Shown: piece by piece, positions 24,435 to 34,073 of the stretch
Layout: each line of letters starts with the position of its first letter
How positions within the stretch are numbered: the stretch's first letter is position 1
Assembly (NCBI GenBank): GCA_041490445.1
Contig: JBGPTF010000006.1
Coordinates: 124,001 to 188,000, forward strand
Direction: 5' to 3'
Length of the DNA stretch: 64,000 nt
From: JBGPTF01 sp041490445
GTDB lineage: Bacteria; Acidobacteriota; Terriglobia; Acidiferrales; UBA7541
Notes under the pieces: generated by a model
The model's database searches: none
Told to the model about the DNA's origin: nothing
What the model saw: the letters and a program-made list of their open reading frames with translations, nothing else
Translations under genes and position numbers: made by a program

Positions 24435-25667
24435 TCAAGAAACGAACGAGCAGCCGACGCGGATGCGTCCATCGGGAAGCTTCAGCATATAGACCATCTG
24501 CAAGCTCACCCGCACGGGCGGCAGGATGGGTACGTGGAGCACTGCCTGGAAGGAAGCGGCAAGCTCGTCCGCACGCTCCACCTGGAACGCAACGCCGCCG
24601 TAACTCAAATCGAGGACCGGCGCCGTCTTTCCCGCATCGCCTCCCAGGACGGCGTAGGCGTGGGTTCCCGCGAGCGACACGCGCTCCCATTTCCGCTGTT
24701 GCGCAGGGGGGGTGGGGCGCGCTTGCGGCGCCGCGCCAACGCCTGGCGCTTTTGCCGGCGGTCCAGGCGCGACTGCAGCCGGACGGAGCGGGAGCGGCGC
24801 CTCGCGAGGTGCGGGATGCTCGAGCGGAATCACGCGGGCCTGGCCGCGACTGGACTGTTTCATCGAATAGAGCCGCTCATCGGCCAAGCGAATCAAGGCA
24901 GCTTTCTGATCGCCATCCTGGGGATGCACGGTGACTCCGAAGTCAATGGTCAACGGCACCTCGAGCTTGAGCGGCTGGATCGCAGCCTCGTAGTTCGTGC
25001 GCAGACGGCGGCAGAGCGTGGTGGCTTGCTCCGGATCCGCCTGTGGCAAGAGGAGCGCGAATTCATCGCCGCCGATGCGAAAGGCGAAATCCGAAGCGCG
25101 GATTGTTTTGCGCAGCGTGACTGCGGCGAGTTGCAAGGCTTGGTCGCCCACGGGGTGGCCGTAGCGGTCGTTCACTTCCTTCAAGCGATGGAGATCCAGC
25201 AGGACGAGCCCGAGATGCTGCGCGTAGCGCTTCGCCCGGTTCAGCTCTTTTTCGCAGTATTCCTCGAACATGCGACGATTGTAGAGACCGGTGAGCGCGT
25301 CGGTGGATGCGCTGCTCTGCAACTTCTTCAGTTCTTCATACTCGACAAGAATCGGCACGCGCAGGTGGTTCGTCGAAGCCAGCACGTCCACCATCGCCGT
25401 TTTCAGCGAGACGCGTTTGCCGAGGCTCTGGGAAAGTTCCTGACGACGCAGAAGCATCTGCTCCCAATACTCGAGGCTCTGCTCGTCGGAAATTTCCAGT
25501 TGCGCGATGGTCTTGAAGAATTTCTGGAGGAACTGCCCGCGGGCGGGCCGTTCGACGCCTTCCAATATCTCCACAAGCAGGTCGAGAAATGAATCATCGG
25601 CCTGTTTCTGCGACCGTGGCGCGTCAGAGGGCTGGGGCGTCAAGACAGTCCTATTCGTGCCCGGCAT
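24435..25667 (-). CDS. GGDEF diguanylate cyclase with C-terminal PilZ domain
   Basis: A 410-residue soluble protein. A helical N-terminal region (~1-115) precedes a GGDEF domain starting at STDALTGLYNRRMF, with active-site RIGGDEF. A Pro/Ala-rich linker (~285-320) leads to a PilZ domain (RKWERVSL, then LDLSYGGVAF). It should make cyclic di-GMP from GTP and bind it through the PilZ module, possibly for feedback. The usual RxxD inhibitory site before GGDEF is not evident. It lies beside three stand-alone PilZ genes. Confidence 0.85.
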   Translation of the reverse strand: MPGTNRTVLTPQPSDAPRSQKQADDSFLDLLVEILEGVERPARGQFLQKFFKTIAQLEISDEQSLEYWEQMLLRRQELSQSLGKRVSLKTAMVDVLASTNHLRVPILVEYEELKKLQSSASTDALTGLYNRRMFEEYCEKELNRAKRYAQHLGLVLLDLHRLKEVNDRYGHPVGDQALQLAAVTLRKTIRASDFAFRIGGDEFALLLPQADPEQATTLCRRLRTNYEAAIQPLKLEVPLTIDFGVTVHPQDGDQKAALIRLADERLYSMKQSSRGQARVIPLEHPAPREAPLPLRPAAVAPGPPAKAPGVGAAPQARPTPPAQQRKWERVSLAGTHAYAVLGGDAGKTAPVLDLSYGGVAFQVERADELAASFQAVLHVPILPPVRVSLQMVYMLKLPDGRIRVGCSFVS

Positions 25668-25902
25668 ACACTCGCCAGACAGACGCGGGGATATGAAGGA
25701 AAGAGCAAAGCAAAGGCCATCCCGGTCAAGAGATCAGCGGCGCCCCCAAGGCCTAAGTGCTTCTATCGCCGCGGGTAAGCGGGAATTGAGATTATGACGA
25801 AGAGGCTGCGGAGGGCAACTCCTCCAGGGGAAGAAAATCGTTTCACTTTATCCCCCTTCCCGTGCAACTTCCCCGGAAACCGAGAAATGAAGACCTGGAC
25901 CC

Positions 25903-26226
25903 TCAATCGAGGGGGTTCAGGAACTCCACTCCGACGAGTTGGAGCTCCCCCACGGGAGTCTGCCGACGCACGCGAGCCTGGATCGGCGGGGTGGCGGTGG
26001 GAAGAAGACCGGAGGAGGAAATCGGCGGCGAAGGAATCGTGAGAGAAACGATCTCATTCGCACGAATGGAGCGCAGGCTGGCGAGAAACGCCCCACTGGC
26101 GCTGATATCAAGTGTTTTCGTGAGATCCAGAAATTCTTCTCCCTGCGCATCCAGACCTCGGACGAAGATGGGGACTTGCAAATGGATTCGCGGGAACTTG
26201 CGACGCTCTGTCGGGGTTGAGGTCAT
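25903..26226 (-). CDS. PilZ-domain protein (single domain)
   Basis: A 107-residue PilZ protein with both c-di-GMP binding signatures: RRKFPR near the N-terminus and DISASGAFL in the middle. A Ser/Pro-rich insertion (IPSPPISSSGLLPTATPP) lies in the second half. There is no other domain, so it is likely a receptor that passes a cyclic di-GMP signal to a partner, perhaps the exopolysaccharide machinery encoded further along. About 235 bases without a visible gene separate it from the GGDEF-PilZ gene. Confidence 0.82.
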   Translation of the reverse strand: MTSTPTERRKFPRIHLQVPIFVRGLDAQGEEFLDLTKTLDISASGAFLASLRSIRANEIVSLTIPSPPISSSGLLPTATPPIQARVRRQTPVGELQLVGVEFLNPLD

Positions 26227-26585
26227 GTGCTTTTGTCCTATCGGAACAGTATTTTTCCAAAATGTTAGTACCCCAGAGCTAGTACGGAAAAGAGACGCAA
26301 TCGGAGTGCAAACGTGCCTGTGGATTTCCTTCTCCAGTAACTCATGTTGCTGGTTGACGATACAGAATTAATTCTTGCGAGCGAGGCACGGCAGGGTCGG
26401 CGAGCTGACGCAATAGCTCCACGAGTTTTCAACAAATGTGCAAAATAGAACCCACGTTCCATTGACAGGGGTGTGCCGGATTGCAAACATCGTCTGTCAT
26501 TCGCCGCAATAAAGAACCCAAGAAAAAAAACTTTGGGCAATCCCTGCGCAGACGAACGGGAGAATGTTTTGGGAGACGAGCTTTG
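26227..26585. other. Intergenic region upstream of the histidine kinase
   Basis: No convincing gene. It probably holds divergent promoters for the PilZ gene (minus) and the kinase (plus). A TTGACA at 26462-26467 is the best -35 candidate for the kinase, but the hexamer 17 bases on (AAACAT) is a poor -10. The frame of the kinase is open back to a TTG at 26481. Confidence 0.4.
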
Positions 26586-27806
26586 GTGAAGGAAGAAACC
26601 GCCACCGAACAACAGCAGACGCCCGGCACAATCGCACTCGGATTGATGACGAGCCTCCTGGATACGCTGGATCGGCCGCTACTCGTGGCGGACCGCGCGG
26701 GTCGAATCCTCTTCGCCAACGTGCTGGCACAGGATCGGCTGCGATCGCGAGGCTTCACGTCCCTGCAAAGCATCAATTTGTTTCACGATCTGCTCCGCAT
26801 GGACTCGAAGCCGATTTTTGGCCAGCTCGAGAGCGGCGAACAGGAAGTGAGCCTGCAGGTGGAGTGTGAAGGCGGACCGGCCCGGGCGCGCATCCGCTGG
26901 CTCCCCGAGCCGGATTGGCTGGTGATTAACGTCGCGCCTGCGCCCTCCGAGGCACCCGCCGACGAAAGGGAGATGCGGGAGACGGTCCAGGAGCTGATGC
27001 AGGAGCGGGAGATCACGTACCGCAACCTGCTGGCCGCCTATCTCCGGCTGCAGGAAGTCAACCGCCAGAAGACGGTATTTCTTGCTTCCGCAGCACACGA
27101 ACTGAAGACGCCGCTGGCCGTGATGAAGGGGTATTACGATCTCCTGCTGACCGGCTCGCTGGGCCAATTGAGCGGGAAACAGCGCGAAATCCTGGAAGAG
27201 TCGAAGGAAAGCTGCGACCGGCTGGTGCGTTTGGTCACGATGTTCCTGAACTATTCCGCGCTCGAAAGCGGCAAGCTCGCGCTCCAGCTGCGCGACAACG
27301 ATTTGCGCGACTGCACGAAGGACGTGATCTGCCGCTGGCAGGATGCCTTCCAGCGTGCCAAGGTCCGGCTGGAGACCAATATCTCCGCGAGCCTGCCGCG
27401 CTTCAAGTTCGATTATCCGAAAGTGCAGCAGTGCATTGCCAATCTACTGGACAACGCCCTAAAACACACGCCGGGGGGCGGATGCATTACGCTCCGCGCC
27501 GAACCGCACTTCTGGGAACGGCGCGTGTCCGAAGCGGCGCCGTCGACGGACCGGCGGCGCGACCGCCTCAACCGGCCGAATAGCGTGCTGGTGGCCGTCT
27601 CCGACACCGGAGTCGGCATCGCGGCGGAATACCACCAGGAGATTTTTGAAGAGTTCGTTCGCGTCGATTCCTCCACGTCCGGAATGGGCCTGGGATTGGC
27701 GATCACGAAGCGCTTGATACAGGCGCACCGGGGAAAAATCTGGGTGGATAGCGAGCCGGGCCGCGGCAGCACGTTCAGTTTTCTGCTGCCCACGGACGTG
27801 GAGTAA
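26586..27806 (+). CDS. Soluble PAS-type sensor histidine kinase
   Basis: A 406-residue protein without membrane segments, so it senses a cytoplasmic signal or partner. A PAS-like N-terminal domain (RPLLVADRAGRILFANVLA) and a coiled linker lead to the HisKA helix with phospho-acceptor His171 in AAHELKTPL. The ATPase domain has the N box (NLLDNALKHTPGG), DTGVGI and GMGLGLAI. The GTG at 26586 was chosen for its GGGAG at good distance; an alternative TTG at 26481 would add 35 basic residues. The response regulator gene follows after 39 bases, so they form a two-component pair. Confidence 0.85.
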   Translation: MKEETATEQQQTPGTIALGLMTSLLDTLDRPLLVADRAGRILFANVLAQDRLRSRGFTSLQSINLFHDLLRMDSKPIFGQLESGEQEVSLQVECEGGPARARIRWLPEPDWLVINVAPAPSEAPADEREMRETVQELMQEREITYRNLLAAYLRLQEVNRQKTVFLASAAHELKTPLAVMKGYYDLLLTGSLGQLSGKQREILEESKESCDRLVRLVTMFLNYSALESGKLALQLRDNDLRDCTKDVICRWQDAFQRAKVRLETNISASLPRFKFDYPKVQQCIANLLDNALKHTPGGGCITLRAEPHFWERRVSEAAPSTDRRRDRLNRPNSVLVAVSDTGVGIAAEYHQEIFEEFVRVDSSTSGMGLGLAITKRLIQAHRGKIWVDSEPGRGSTFSFLLPTDVE

Positions 27807-27845
27807 CGCACGGTAAAATTCTTGTTCTACCGAGGATGAACGCAA

Positions 27846-29318
27846 ATGGCTGAGAAAGAAAAGATTCTCATCGTCGATGACGAGCCCAGTATTCGCAAGT
27901 ATCTCCAGACTCTGCTCGAAGTGGATGGCTTTGAGGTTTCCGCGCTGGCGAGCGGCAAGGAAGCCGTGGAGTACATTTCGCGCCAAGCGGATCGGCCGGA
28001 CTTCATCATCCTGGACATCCTGATGCCCGAAATGGACGGTCTGGAAACACTCCGCGCGTTGATGGACGTGGACCGTTCGCTCAACGTGATCATGCTCTCC
28101 TGTACGAACGAAGTGAGCACCGTCGTCGAAGCCATCCGCCTGGGTGCGCACGACTACCTGACGAAACCCTTCGAAAAGCCCGAGCTGGAAGCCGCTTTGC
28201 TCAAGTGCCGCAAGAAGGGCGAATTGAGCGCGGAAAACAAGGCCCTGCGCGAATACTGCGAGCAATTGACCGAGGACCTTTCGTTCCTCGCCGCCAGCCC
28301 GCAAATGTTGAAGATCCGCCAACAGATCCTGCAGATCGCCCCGGTGGACGTGCCGGTCTTTATCAGCGGCGAAAGCGGGGTAGGCAAGGAAGTGGTGGCG
28401 CGGATGATTCACCTTCGCTCGCTTCGCCGCCAGCAGCCATTCATCAAGGTGAACTGTGCCGCCCTGCCGGGCGAACTGCTCGAATCCGAGCTGTTCGGCT
28501 ATGACCAGGGAGCCTTCACTGGCGCGGTCCGCTCCAAACCGGGCAAGTTCGAATTGGCGAACAAGGGAACCATCTTCCTCGACGAAATCGCGGAAATGAG
28601 CCCCCACCTGCAGGCCAAGCTGCTCCACGTACTCCAGGACAATCAATATTCGCGCCTTGGCGGGCGCGCCGTGATCAACGTGGACGTGCGCGTCCTTGCC
28701 GCAACGAACATGAATGTGCAGGATGCGATGCGTTCCGGCCGTTTCCGCGAGGACCTCTACTACCGCCTAAACGTCCTTTCGATCCACATCCCGCCGCTGC
28801 GCGAGCGTCTCGCGGAAATCCCGCTGCTTTTCCGCCACTTCCTGCTGCAATACAGCGAGAAGTTCCAGAAGCAGGCGCCGGATCCCTCCCAGCACCTGCT
28901 CGAAGCGGCGCTGCGCTATCCCTGGCCGGGCAACCTGCGTGAGCTCGAGAACTTCGTGAAGCGCTACGTGATCCTCGAAGATGACGAAGGGAGCTTCCGC
29001 GAGTTGCTCGAGATGGCTTCAGCCCAGCAGCAGCAACAGCGCCTCGCCCAGCGGGAGGAGGCCGCAAGCAGCGGAACTCCTTCCCGCGAACAGGGCGGCC
29101 TGAAAGCGCTGGTCCGCGGCTTGAAGGACGAAGCAGAGACGGAAGCGATTGCCGACGCACTCGAGAAGACGAACTGGTGCCGCAAGGATGCGGCGCGCAT
29201 GCTGGGAATCAGCTACAAGGCGTTGCTCTACAAGATGCGCCAGTTCAATCTCGATCCGGGCCGGTCTTCGCGAGCGGTTCCTGTGGCACCAGCGGCACCG
29301 GCCGTTCGCGACAACTAG
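27846..29318 (+). CDS. NtrC-family sigma-54-dependent response regulator
   Basis: A 490-residue activator with three domains: receiver (~5-120, phospho-acceptor Asp57 in ILDILMPEMDG), AAA+ sigma-54 interaction domain (Walker A GESGVGKEV, the GAFTGA loop that contacts sigma-54, and LRERLAEIP) and a Fis-type DNA-binding helix-turn-helix (DAARMLGISYKALLYKM). It is paired with the kinase just upstream. The arrangement resembles PrsK/PrsR-type pairs that drive exopolysaccharide genes in other bacteria; candidate sigma-54 promoters further along in this window make that plausible. Confidence 0.92.
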   Translation: MAEKEKILIVDDEPSIRKYLQTLLEVDGFEVSALASGKEAVEYISRQADRPDFIILDILMPEMDGLETLRALMDVDRSLNVIMLSCTNEVSTVVEAIRLGAHDYLTKPFEKPELEAALLKCRKKGELSAENKALREYCEQLTEDLSFLAASPQMLKIRQQILQIAPVDVPVFISGESGVGKEVVARMIHLRSLRRQQPFIKVNCAALPGELLESELFGYDQGAFTGAVRSKPGKFELANKGTIFLDEIAEMSPHLQAKLLHVLQDNQYSRLGGRAVINVDVRVLAATNMNVQDAMRSGRFREDLYYRLNVLSIHIPPLRERLAEIPLLFRHFLLQYSEKFQKQAPDPSQHLLEAALRYPWPGNLRELENFVKRYVILEDDEGSFRELLEMASAQQQQQRLAQREEAASSGTPSREQGGLKALVRGLKDEAETEAIADALEKTNWCRKDAARMLGISYKALLYKMRQFNLDPGRSSRAVPVAPAAPAVRDN

Positions 29319-29674
29319 TTCTAGTCTGGCTGCAATCTATTGCATATTCACGGCAAACAGCTTGTGAAAATACCCACGGGCACGCCCGGGCGCGGATCAG
29401 CGCACCTGCGCGAGATGGATCAACTGAGGATAGTCCCAAATTACACTAATCCGAATCTTCACATTCGTCCGGCCGGTTCCCTCACCTTACGCATTGTTTT
29501 CAAAAGGGTTGCATGCCCGCGGAATCACAAGGAATGCAAGACTGCGCAACTTTGGAAGAATTCCACAGATTGAGAAATTTCCACCGGATGTAAGATTCGT
29601 TATGGAACTGTGATTGCTGCCTTTAGAGCGGGGGTACGTGTACGTTTACATCTTGTTTCTGAGGAGCAGCGGGG
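29319..29674. other. Intergenic region between response regulator and PilZ gene
   Basis: I see no supported gene. A 77-codon frame exists at 29340-29573 but has no start context or recognisable content. No GG-N10-GC sigma-54 element or strong sigma-70 promoter was found; GTACGTGTAC near 29635 is a short palindrome of unknown meaning. Confidence 0.35.
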
Positions 29675-30013
29675 ATGACCGAGCGCCGCACAGCTCGAAG
29701 ATACGATCTTTCACTGCCAGTCCACGTTCGTCTGCCCATTAACAGAGAGGCCGCGTCCCATAGTGGTCAGACCCGAGACATTTCCACCCGGGGGGTTTAC
29801 TTCACGCTGGACAGAGAGATCACACCAGGCACTGAAGTAGACTTTACTCTCACACTGCCAGCCGAGATTACACAGGGCACCGAAGTCTTCGTTCGGGCCC
29901 ACGGAAAGGTAGTGCGGATGGATAAGCGCACCGACGATGGCCACGAAAGCATCGGGGTGGCCGCAGTCATCGAGCGCTACGACATCATCCGCGGACAGCC
30001 CGCCCGGGCATGA
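29675..30013 (+). CDS. PilZ-domain protein (single domain)
   Basis: A 112-residue PilZ protein starting MTERRTARRYDLSL; RRTARR supplies the arginines and DISTRGVYF is the D/NxSxxG loop of the cyclic di-GMP site. GAGGAGCAGCGGGG precedes the ATG. It stands alone on the plus strand, convergent with the ATP-grasp gene. Confidence 0.85.
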   Translation: MTERRTARRYDLSLPVHVRLPINREAASHSGQTRDISTRGVYFTLDREITPGTEVDFTLTLPAEITQGTEVFVRAHGKVVRMDKRTDDGHESIGVAAVIERYDIIRGQPARA

Positions 30014-30073
30014 CCCTAGCCCCAGCCGAAACGGCTCCGGGCTAATTCCCCTTCAAGTATCAGGCTCTCTGGC

Positions 30074-31306
30074 TCAATCGGGTGCGCTCTGCGCCCGGAG
30101 CCGGAGTGCTTTCGCCAGCCAGCTGAGCCCGTATTTCGTCAAGTCCATGCCCATGAGAAGGAACGGGACCGGATCGTCCGTGGCGAACCAGGCACATTCC
30201 TGAACCCCCTGGAAGGAGCGGATCCAGCCGGAAAAGGTGAGCTTCCCGTCCTTATGATAATTCCGGAAGGAAATCAGATCGTTGTTTTCGACCAGCCACT
30301 TCCTGCCTTCACAGAGAGTGGATAAAGGCACCGGCTGGCCGGTCAGGTCGAGATAGAGCGCTCGGATCACGTCGAGCCCGTTCGAGCCGACGAATAGGCG
30401 AAACGTCGCTCCCACCCGGGGATTGATATCGAGGAGCTTGTACTGCCCGTCGCGAGCGTCGAAGCGATAGCCGATGTCCAAAATCCCCTTGTAGCCAATC
30501 TGCTTCATGAAATGCATTGTCGGGCCGGCGACGGCTTCATTGGAAAGGCAGATACCGAGCGAAGTCATGCCGGTGTAGATGGGATACTGGTGCAGTTTTC
30601 GCCCGGTAAAGCCCACCAGGCAATCCGACTGGTCGTTGAAATAGCCGTTGAACATCCAGACCGAATCATCTTCGCCGGGAATGTATTCCTGGAGCATCAG
30701 GTTCGGATTTGCTGGATCTTCGAGCCGGTCGAATTGTGCGAGCAGCTCTTCCCGGTTGTGGACGATGATCATGCGCAGGCCGGTGCGCGCCTGAAGCAAG
30801 GCACTGTTGATACCTTTCAGCATGATCGGAAAATGGGCGCTGCCGCCGGAGAGAAACTCTTCGACGTCCCGGCGCGACTGGGGAAACACCGTCTCTGCCG
30901 TCGGGACTCCGAACTTTTTCGCCTGAAAGTACATCCGCTTCTTGTCGGAAAGCGATCGAACCAGTTCGTCCGCCGGCGTCTGGATGCGGAAGGAATCCCG
31001 CAATTCCGGGGCGTGATCGGCTAGGAAAAGGCTGGGAACATCGCCGTTGCTGATCAGGATCGGACGCCCGCCGACTTTTTGCGCGACCTCGCGCAGAAAG
31101 CGGATTGTTTCCTCCGGCGTCGCCTTCTCGACGTCCCAGATAAACTTTCCGCGACAGTAGCGGGAGTGGAGACCCGGATTCCAGGGGTCCGCATCGATGC
31201 CATATACGGGAATTCCGAGGCGCCCCAGGCTGCGCATGATGCCCACGCCGCAGTGGCTGAAGAGCTTCAAGACGACAACGGGCACGGATGTATCCGCGAT
31301 GCGCAC
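30074..31306 (-). CDS. ATP-grasp ligase (carboxylate-amine ligase type)
   Basis: A 410-residue protein. The N-terminal third resembles the pre-ATP-grasp nucleotide-like fold (GVGIMRSLGRLGIPVYGIDADP), followed by ATP-grasp signatures: PIMLKGINSALLQ, LMLQEYIPGEDD, and the metal-binding LLDINPRVGATF. These enzymes join a carboxylate to an amine with ATP. It is the last gene of a minus-strand set with ComB-like, ComA-like and methyltransferase genes, so its acid substrate could be sulfolactate or a derivative; that link is inferred from position only. Confidence 0.75.
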   Translation of the reverse strand: MRIADTSVPVVVLKLFSHCGVGIMRSLGRLGIPVYGIDADPWNPGLHSRYCRGKFIWDVEKATPEETIRFLREVAQKVGGRPILISNGDVPSLFLADHAPELRDSFRIQTPADELVRSLSDKKRMYFQAKKFGVPTAETVFPQSRRDVEEFLSGGSAHFPIMLKGINSALLQARTGLRMIIVHNREELLAQFDRLEDPANPNLMLQEYIPGEDDSVWMFNGYFNDQSDCLVGFTGRKLHQYPIYTGMTSLGICLSNEAVAGPTMHFMKQIGYKGILDIGYRFDARDGQYKLLDINPRVGATFRLFVGSNGLDVIRALYLDLTGQPVPLSTLCEGRKWLVENNDLISFRNYHKDGKLTFSGWIRSFQGVQECAWFATDDPVPFLLMGMDLTKYGLSWLAKALRLRAQSAPD

Positions 31307-31365
31307 GATGGGTGGTCTCGATGGAGAATCGCCCGTCTTCCGGAAGAGGAGCGCGCCAGAATACT

Positions 31366-32082
31366 TCAGCCGGCCGCGGGCAGCTTGACTATCTCACCGT
31401 TTTGGAAGAGATACACGTCGGCGAGATCGTTCACGTGCGAAAGAATAAAGTCGAGATCGCGCAACTGGCCGCTGCGCCGCAAGTAGTCCACGCTCTTTCC
31501 GCCGGTGAACGCATCGGGCGGCGCTCCGCTCCACCGGCGGATGATCTCGCGGGTCTCGTCGTTTTCGGGCTCGAATCCGGCGCGCACCAGGCCCTCGGCG
31601 ATCCAGGCGCAGCACAACTGGTCCTCCTCGCGGAATTCTCCGCGGCTGCCCGCGCCAATGGCGGCGATCTTGTCGTGGCGGCCGGCCAGATAGGCGATCT
31701 GCGCAGAATAATTCCGCAAGCAAGCCACGTACCCCGCCGCGCATTTCGCTGACTCGGTAATCACCTGCGTGCCCGACGTGGAGATCAGAATCATTGGCCG
31801 CTCGACGTCGGTGCGTTGCGAAAGCTCCGCCGGGCTGTTGGTCATGTCGAACCCGTACGGCATATTGCCGCCCAGCTCGCCGACCACGAGGGGGTTTTGC
31901 AGCTTCGAAGCCAGCCCCACGACATCTTCGATGAGCGCCACGGGAAATACACGGCGGCCCTGCGCCAAGCCGGTGATCGCTGTCGTCGTCGCGCGGATCA
32001 CGTCGATGGCCACGATGGCGTAGCCGTCGCGGTATTTCTGCACGTTTTCCGGAAAGCAATCGATGACGACGGTGCGGGGCAT
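31366..32082 (-). CDS. comB: ComB-like 2-phosphosulfolactate phosphatase
   Basis: A 238-residue protein of the ComB family. Recognisable segments are VAIDVIRATTTAITGLAQG at the N-terminus, VGELGGNMPYGFDMTNSP and MILISTSGTQVI in the centre, and AAIGAGSRGEFREEDQLC. ComB removes the phosphate of 2-phosphosulfolactate to give sulfolactate, the second step of the archaeal coenzyme M route. Its start lies 29 bases after the ComA-like gene, and the pairing supports both assignments. Confidence 0.82.
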   Translation of the reverse strand: MPRTVVIDCFPENVQKYRDGYAIVAIDVIRATTTAITGLAQGRRVFPVALIEDVVGLASKLQNPLVVGELGGNMPYGFDMTNSPAELSQRTDVERPMILISTSGTQVITESAKCAAGYVACLRNYSAQIAYLAGRHDKIAAIGAGSRGEFREEDQLCCAWIAEGLVRAGFEPENDETREIIRRWSGAPPDAFTGGKSVDYLRRSGQLRDLDFILSHVNDLADVYLFQNGEIVKLPAAG

Positions 32083-32111
32083 TTAGGAACGATCCTTCGA
32101 CGTGCCGGAGA

Positions 32112-32948
32112 TCATGCGGGCCGCGGCGGGCGCAGGTTTTCCCGAGAGAACGCGTCCGAATGCAGCCCGCGGCGATAAATCTCCACGCGCAGCAGCTCCT
32201 CGATGCGCACGTTGCAGAGATGCACCTCGCGACCGAAATGATCGAGCAGCGCAAACTGGCTGGGCTTGTTGGGCGCCTCGAAGATCACGATCTTGTGGCC
32301 GAAGGCGGAGACAAAGTGATCGGCGAACGCGGCGTTGAAATTGCCCTGATCGTCGAACAGTCCGACGCCGCGCGCGCTTTCCCGCGCCTCAACGACGAGC
32401 TGCACGGCGCCGGCATCGAGCCAGCGCCTTCCCTGATCGATCAGCTCCTTCACTTTGTCGGCGGTGAATGCCCCGGTGTGTTTCTTTCCCAGCTCGAATT
32501 GCACTTCGAGACCACGCTGGCGCGCCATTTTCACGACGTCGTTCGCCGCCAGCGGCATGTCGGTGAATCCTTCGCCGCATTCAATCCGGTCGAACCCCAT
32601 GCTTGCGCACAAATCGAGATAAGCGGGAAGCTGCCCTTGCGCCACAGCGACTTCGAACGGGCCGCCGCCGGTGGTTGTGCGAACGTGATTCTTCCTAGCT
32701 GCGGCAACCTTCTGGCGGGTCGCCTTCTCCTTGGCCACCATCCAGCAGGCCATCGAGACTTTCAGGATGGAAATCAAGTGCGAGCTCTGTGCCAGGTGGC
32801 TCGCGAGCGTGGCGGGATCATAGCCCGGGTCGAACGGGCTCGTGGCCGGCGCAATCTCCGGCACGCCGATTCTCTTCAGATAGTCGATGGTGTGAAGCGT
32901 CTTCGCCGGCGCGCGCCGTCCGGAATGCTTGCCTGTTCTTTTCTTCAT
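32112..32948 (-). CDS. comA: ComA-like phosphosulfolactate synthase
   Basis: A 278-residue TIM-barrel protein of the ComA family: ISILKVSMACWMV, TTTGGGPFEVAVAQGQLP, FDRIECGEGFTDMPL, FELGKKHTGAF and VQLVVEARESARGVGLFD. ComA adds sulfite to phosphoenolpyruvate to make phosphosulfolactate. The N-terminus has ~25 basic residues not typical of the family. In bacteria such genes serve CoM-like or sulfolactate synthesis (for example sulfolactate in Bacillus spores). Later archaeal CoM genes (ComC, ComDE) are not seen here. Confidence 0.8.
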   Translation of the reverse strand: MKKRTGKHSGRRAPAKTLHTIDYLKRIGVPEIAPATSPFDPGYDPATLASHLAQSSHLISILKVSMACWMVAKEKATRQKVAAARKNHVRTTTGGGPFEVAVAQGQLPAYLDLCASMGFDRIECGEGFTDMPLAANDVVKMARQRGLEVQFELGKKHTGAFTADKVKELIDQGRRWLDAGAVQLVVEARESARGVGLFDDQGNFNAAFADHFVSAFGHKIVIFEAPNKPSQFALLDHFGREVHLCNVRIEELLRVEIYRRGLHSDAFSRENLRPPRPA

Positions 32949-33188
32949 CTCTGCTCCCCAGGCCCGCCACCGGGCGATGCCCGGCGACTGCCTTCATCGA
33001 TTCGCCCGCGCTGCCCGCAGGCCGCCGCCTAAACAAAGAATTCGGCGAAGAACATCTTGGAGCCTGGTGATTTCTTTCGAAAAATTCTTTGCAGTTCCGC
33101 AGCGAGTATCAGCTTCCCTGCAGGGTGGGTCAATGCATCTCCCGTGCCCGCATGGCGAATGCTGCAACAGGGGCGAGCCGAGAATTCG

Positions 33189-34073
33189 TCAGCGGTCCCG
33201 AGCTGGATCGGAGGCCAAGGGCTTTCGCGCCAGGACGAGATACTGGCCGCCGGTTGCTCGCAGGAGCGGAGCGCCACGGTCGGCCATGCTCTGCAGCTTC
33301 TCGTGAATCTTGATGCCCCGGGAATCCGAAAATAGCCGGTAGTTGAAGAACCGGAAGGGACCGAAGCCGAGCGTCTTACTCTTGATCTTTTCAAGGCCTG
33401 CGGCTGTTACGAAGCTATCCGTCTGTCGAAGCGAATAGAGGCGGTTCATCGAACTGCTCGCGTCGCGCCCAAGTAACCGGCGGGCCATCCGAGCCGCCGA
33501 TCGCAACGGGCTCAGCAGGGGGCTGCGCGCGGGATTGAACAGATAGTGCAGGCGCCAGCGATTATCCGTCGTGAATAAAAGGAAGCCACCCGGCTGGACC
33601 ACGCGCGTGAGCTCACGCACGGCAACCGCGGGAGCGCTGATCCAGGGCAAGACACCGATGGCCAAGACGAGCGGAAACGTGTTGTCCGGAAATGCAAGCC
33701 GGTGAACTTCTCCCGCGCTCACCCGGACTTGATTTCCCAAACCTGCTTCTTCCGCGTGGCGGCGGGTCTGTTCGGCCATCTTGCTGGCGACGTCCTGGGC
33801 CTCCATCTGATATCCGCGCGCGGCGAGGGCGAGTGTGGTGAACCCTGCTCCGCAGCCGGTCTCAAGAATGCGCGAGCCGGACGGCAGTGCAAGCTGCTCG
33901 ATCCATGCCAGGACTGTGGCCATACGTTGCTGGTACGTGACCGAAAAGGCGTCCTGGCGGACGTAGATCTCTTTCCAGTATTGCGCCTGGGAATCAAAAT
34001 AGGCGGTCACGCGCTCCTGGCTGGCTTCGGCGCGCGCCGGCTCCGCTTCTAGATTTGCGCCATCAGGTGACAA
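33189..34073 (-). CDS. SAM-dependent class I methyltransferase
   Basis: A 294-residue protein. The SAM-binding motif ILETGCGAGFTTLALA lies near residue 68, followed by acidic MEAQDVASKM and the motif-IV region FPLVLAIGVLPWIS. The N-terminal YFDSQAQYWKEIY is common in sugar- or lipid-modifying methyltransferases of the UbiE/Coq5-like kind. It is upstream of the comA-like gene in the same direction, with ~240 bases between, so co-transcription is possible but not certain. Confidence 0.75.
   Translation of the reverse strand: MSPDGANLEAEPARAEASQERVTAYFDSQAQYWKEIYVRQDAFSVTYQQRMATVLAWIEQLALPSGSRILETGCGAGFTTLALAARGYQMEAQDVASKMAEQTRRHAEEAGLGNQVRVSAGEVHRLAFPDNTFPLVLAIGVLPWISAPAVAVRELTRVVQPGGFLLFTTDNRWRLHYLFNPARSPLLSPLRSAARMARRLLGRDASSSMNRLYSLRQTDSFVTAAGLEKIKSKTLGFGPFRFFNYRLFSDSRGIKIHEKLQSMADRGAPLLRATGGQYLVLARKPLASDPARDR

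Noticed and set aside
29340..29573. 77-codon frame between the response regulator and PilZ genes
   Set aside because: No ribosome-binding site, no hydrophobic or conserved pattern; looks like a random open frame.
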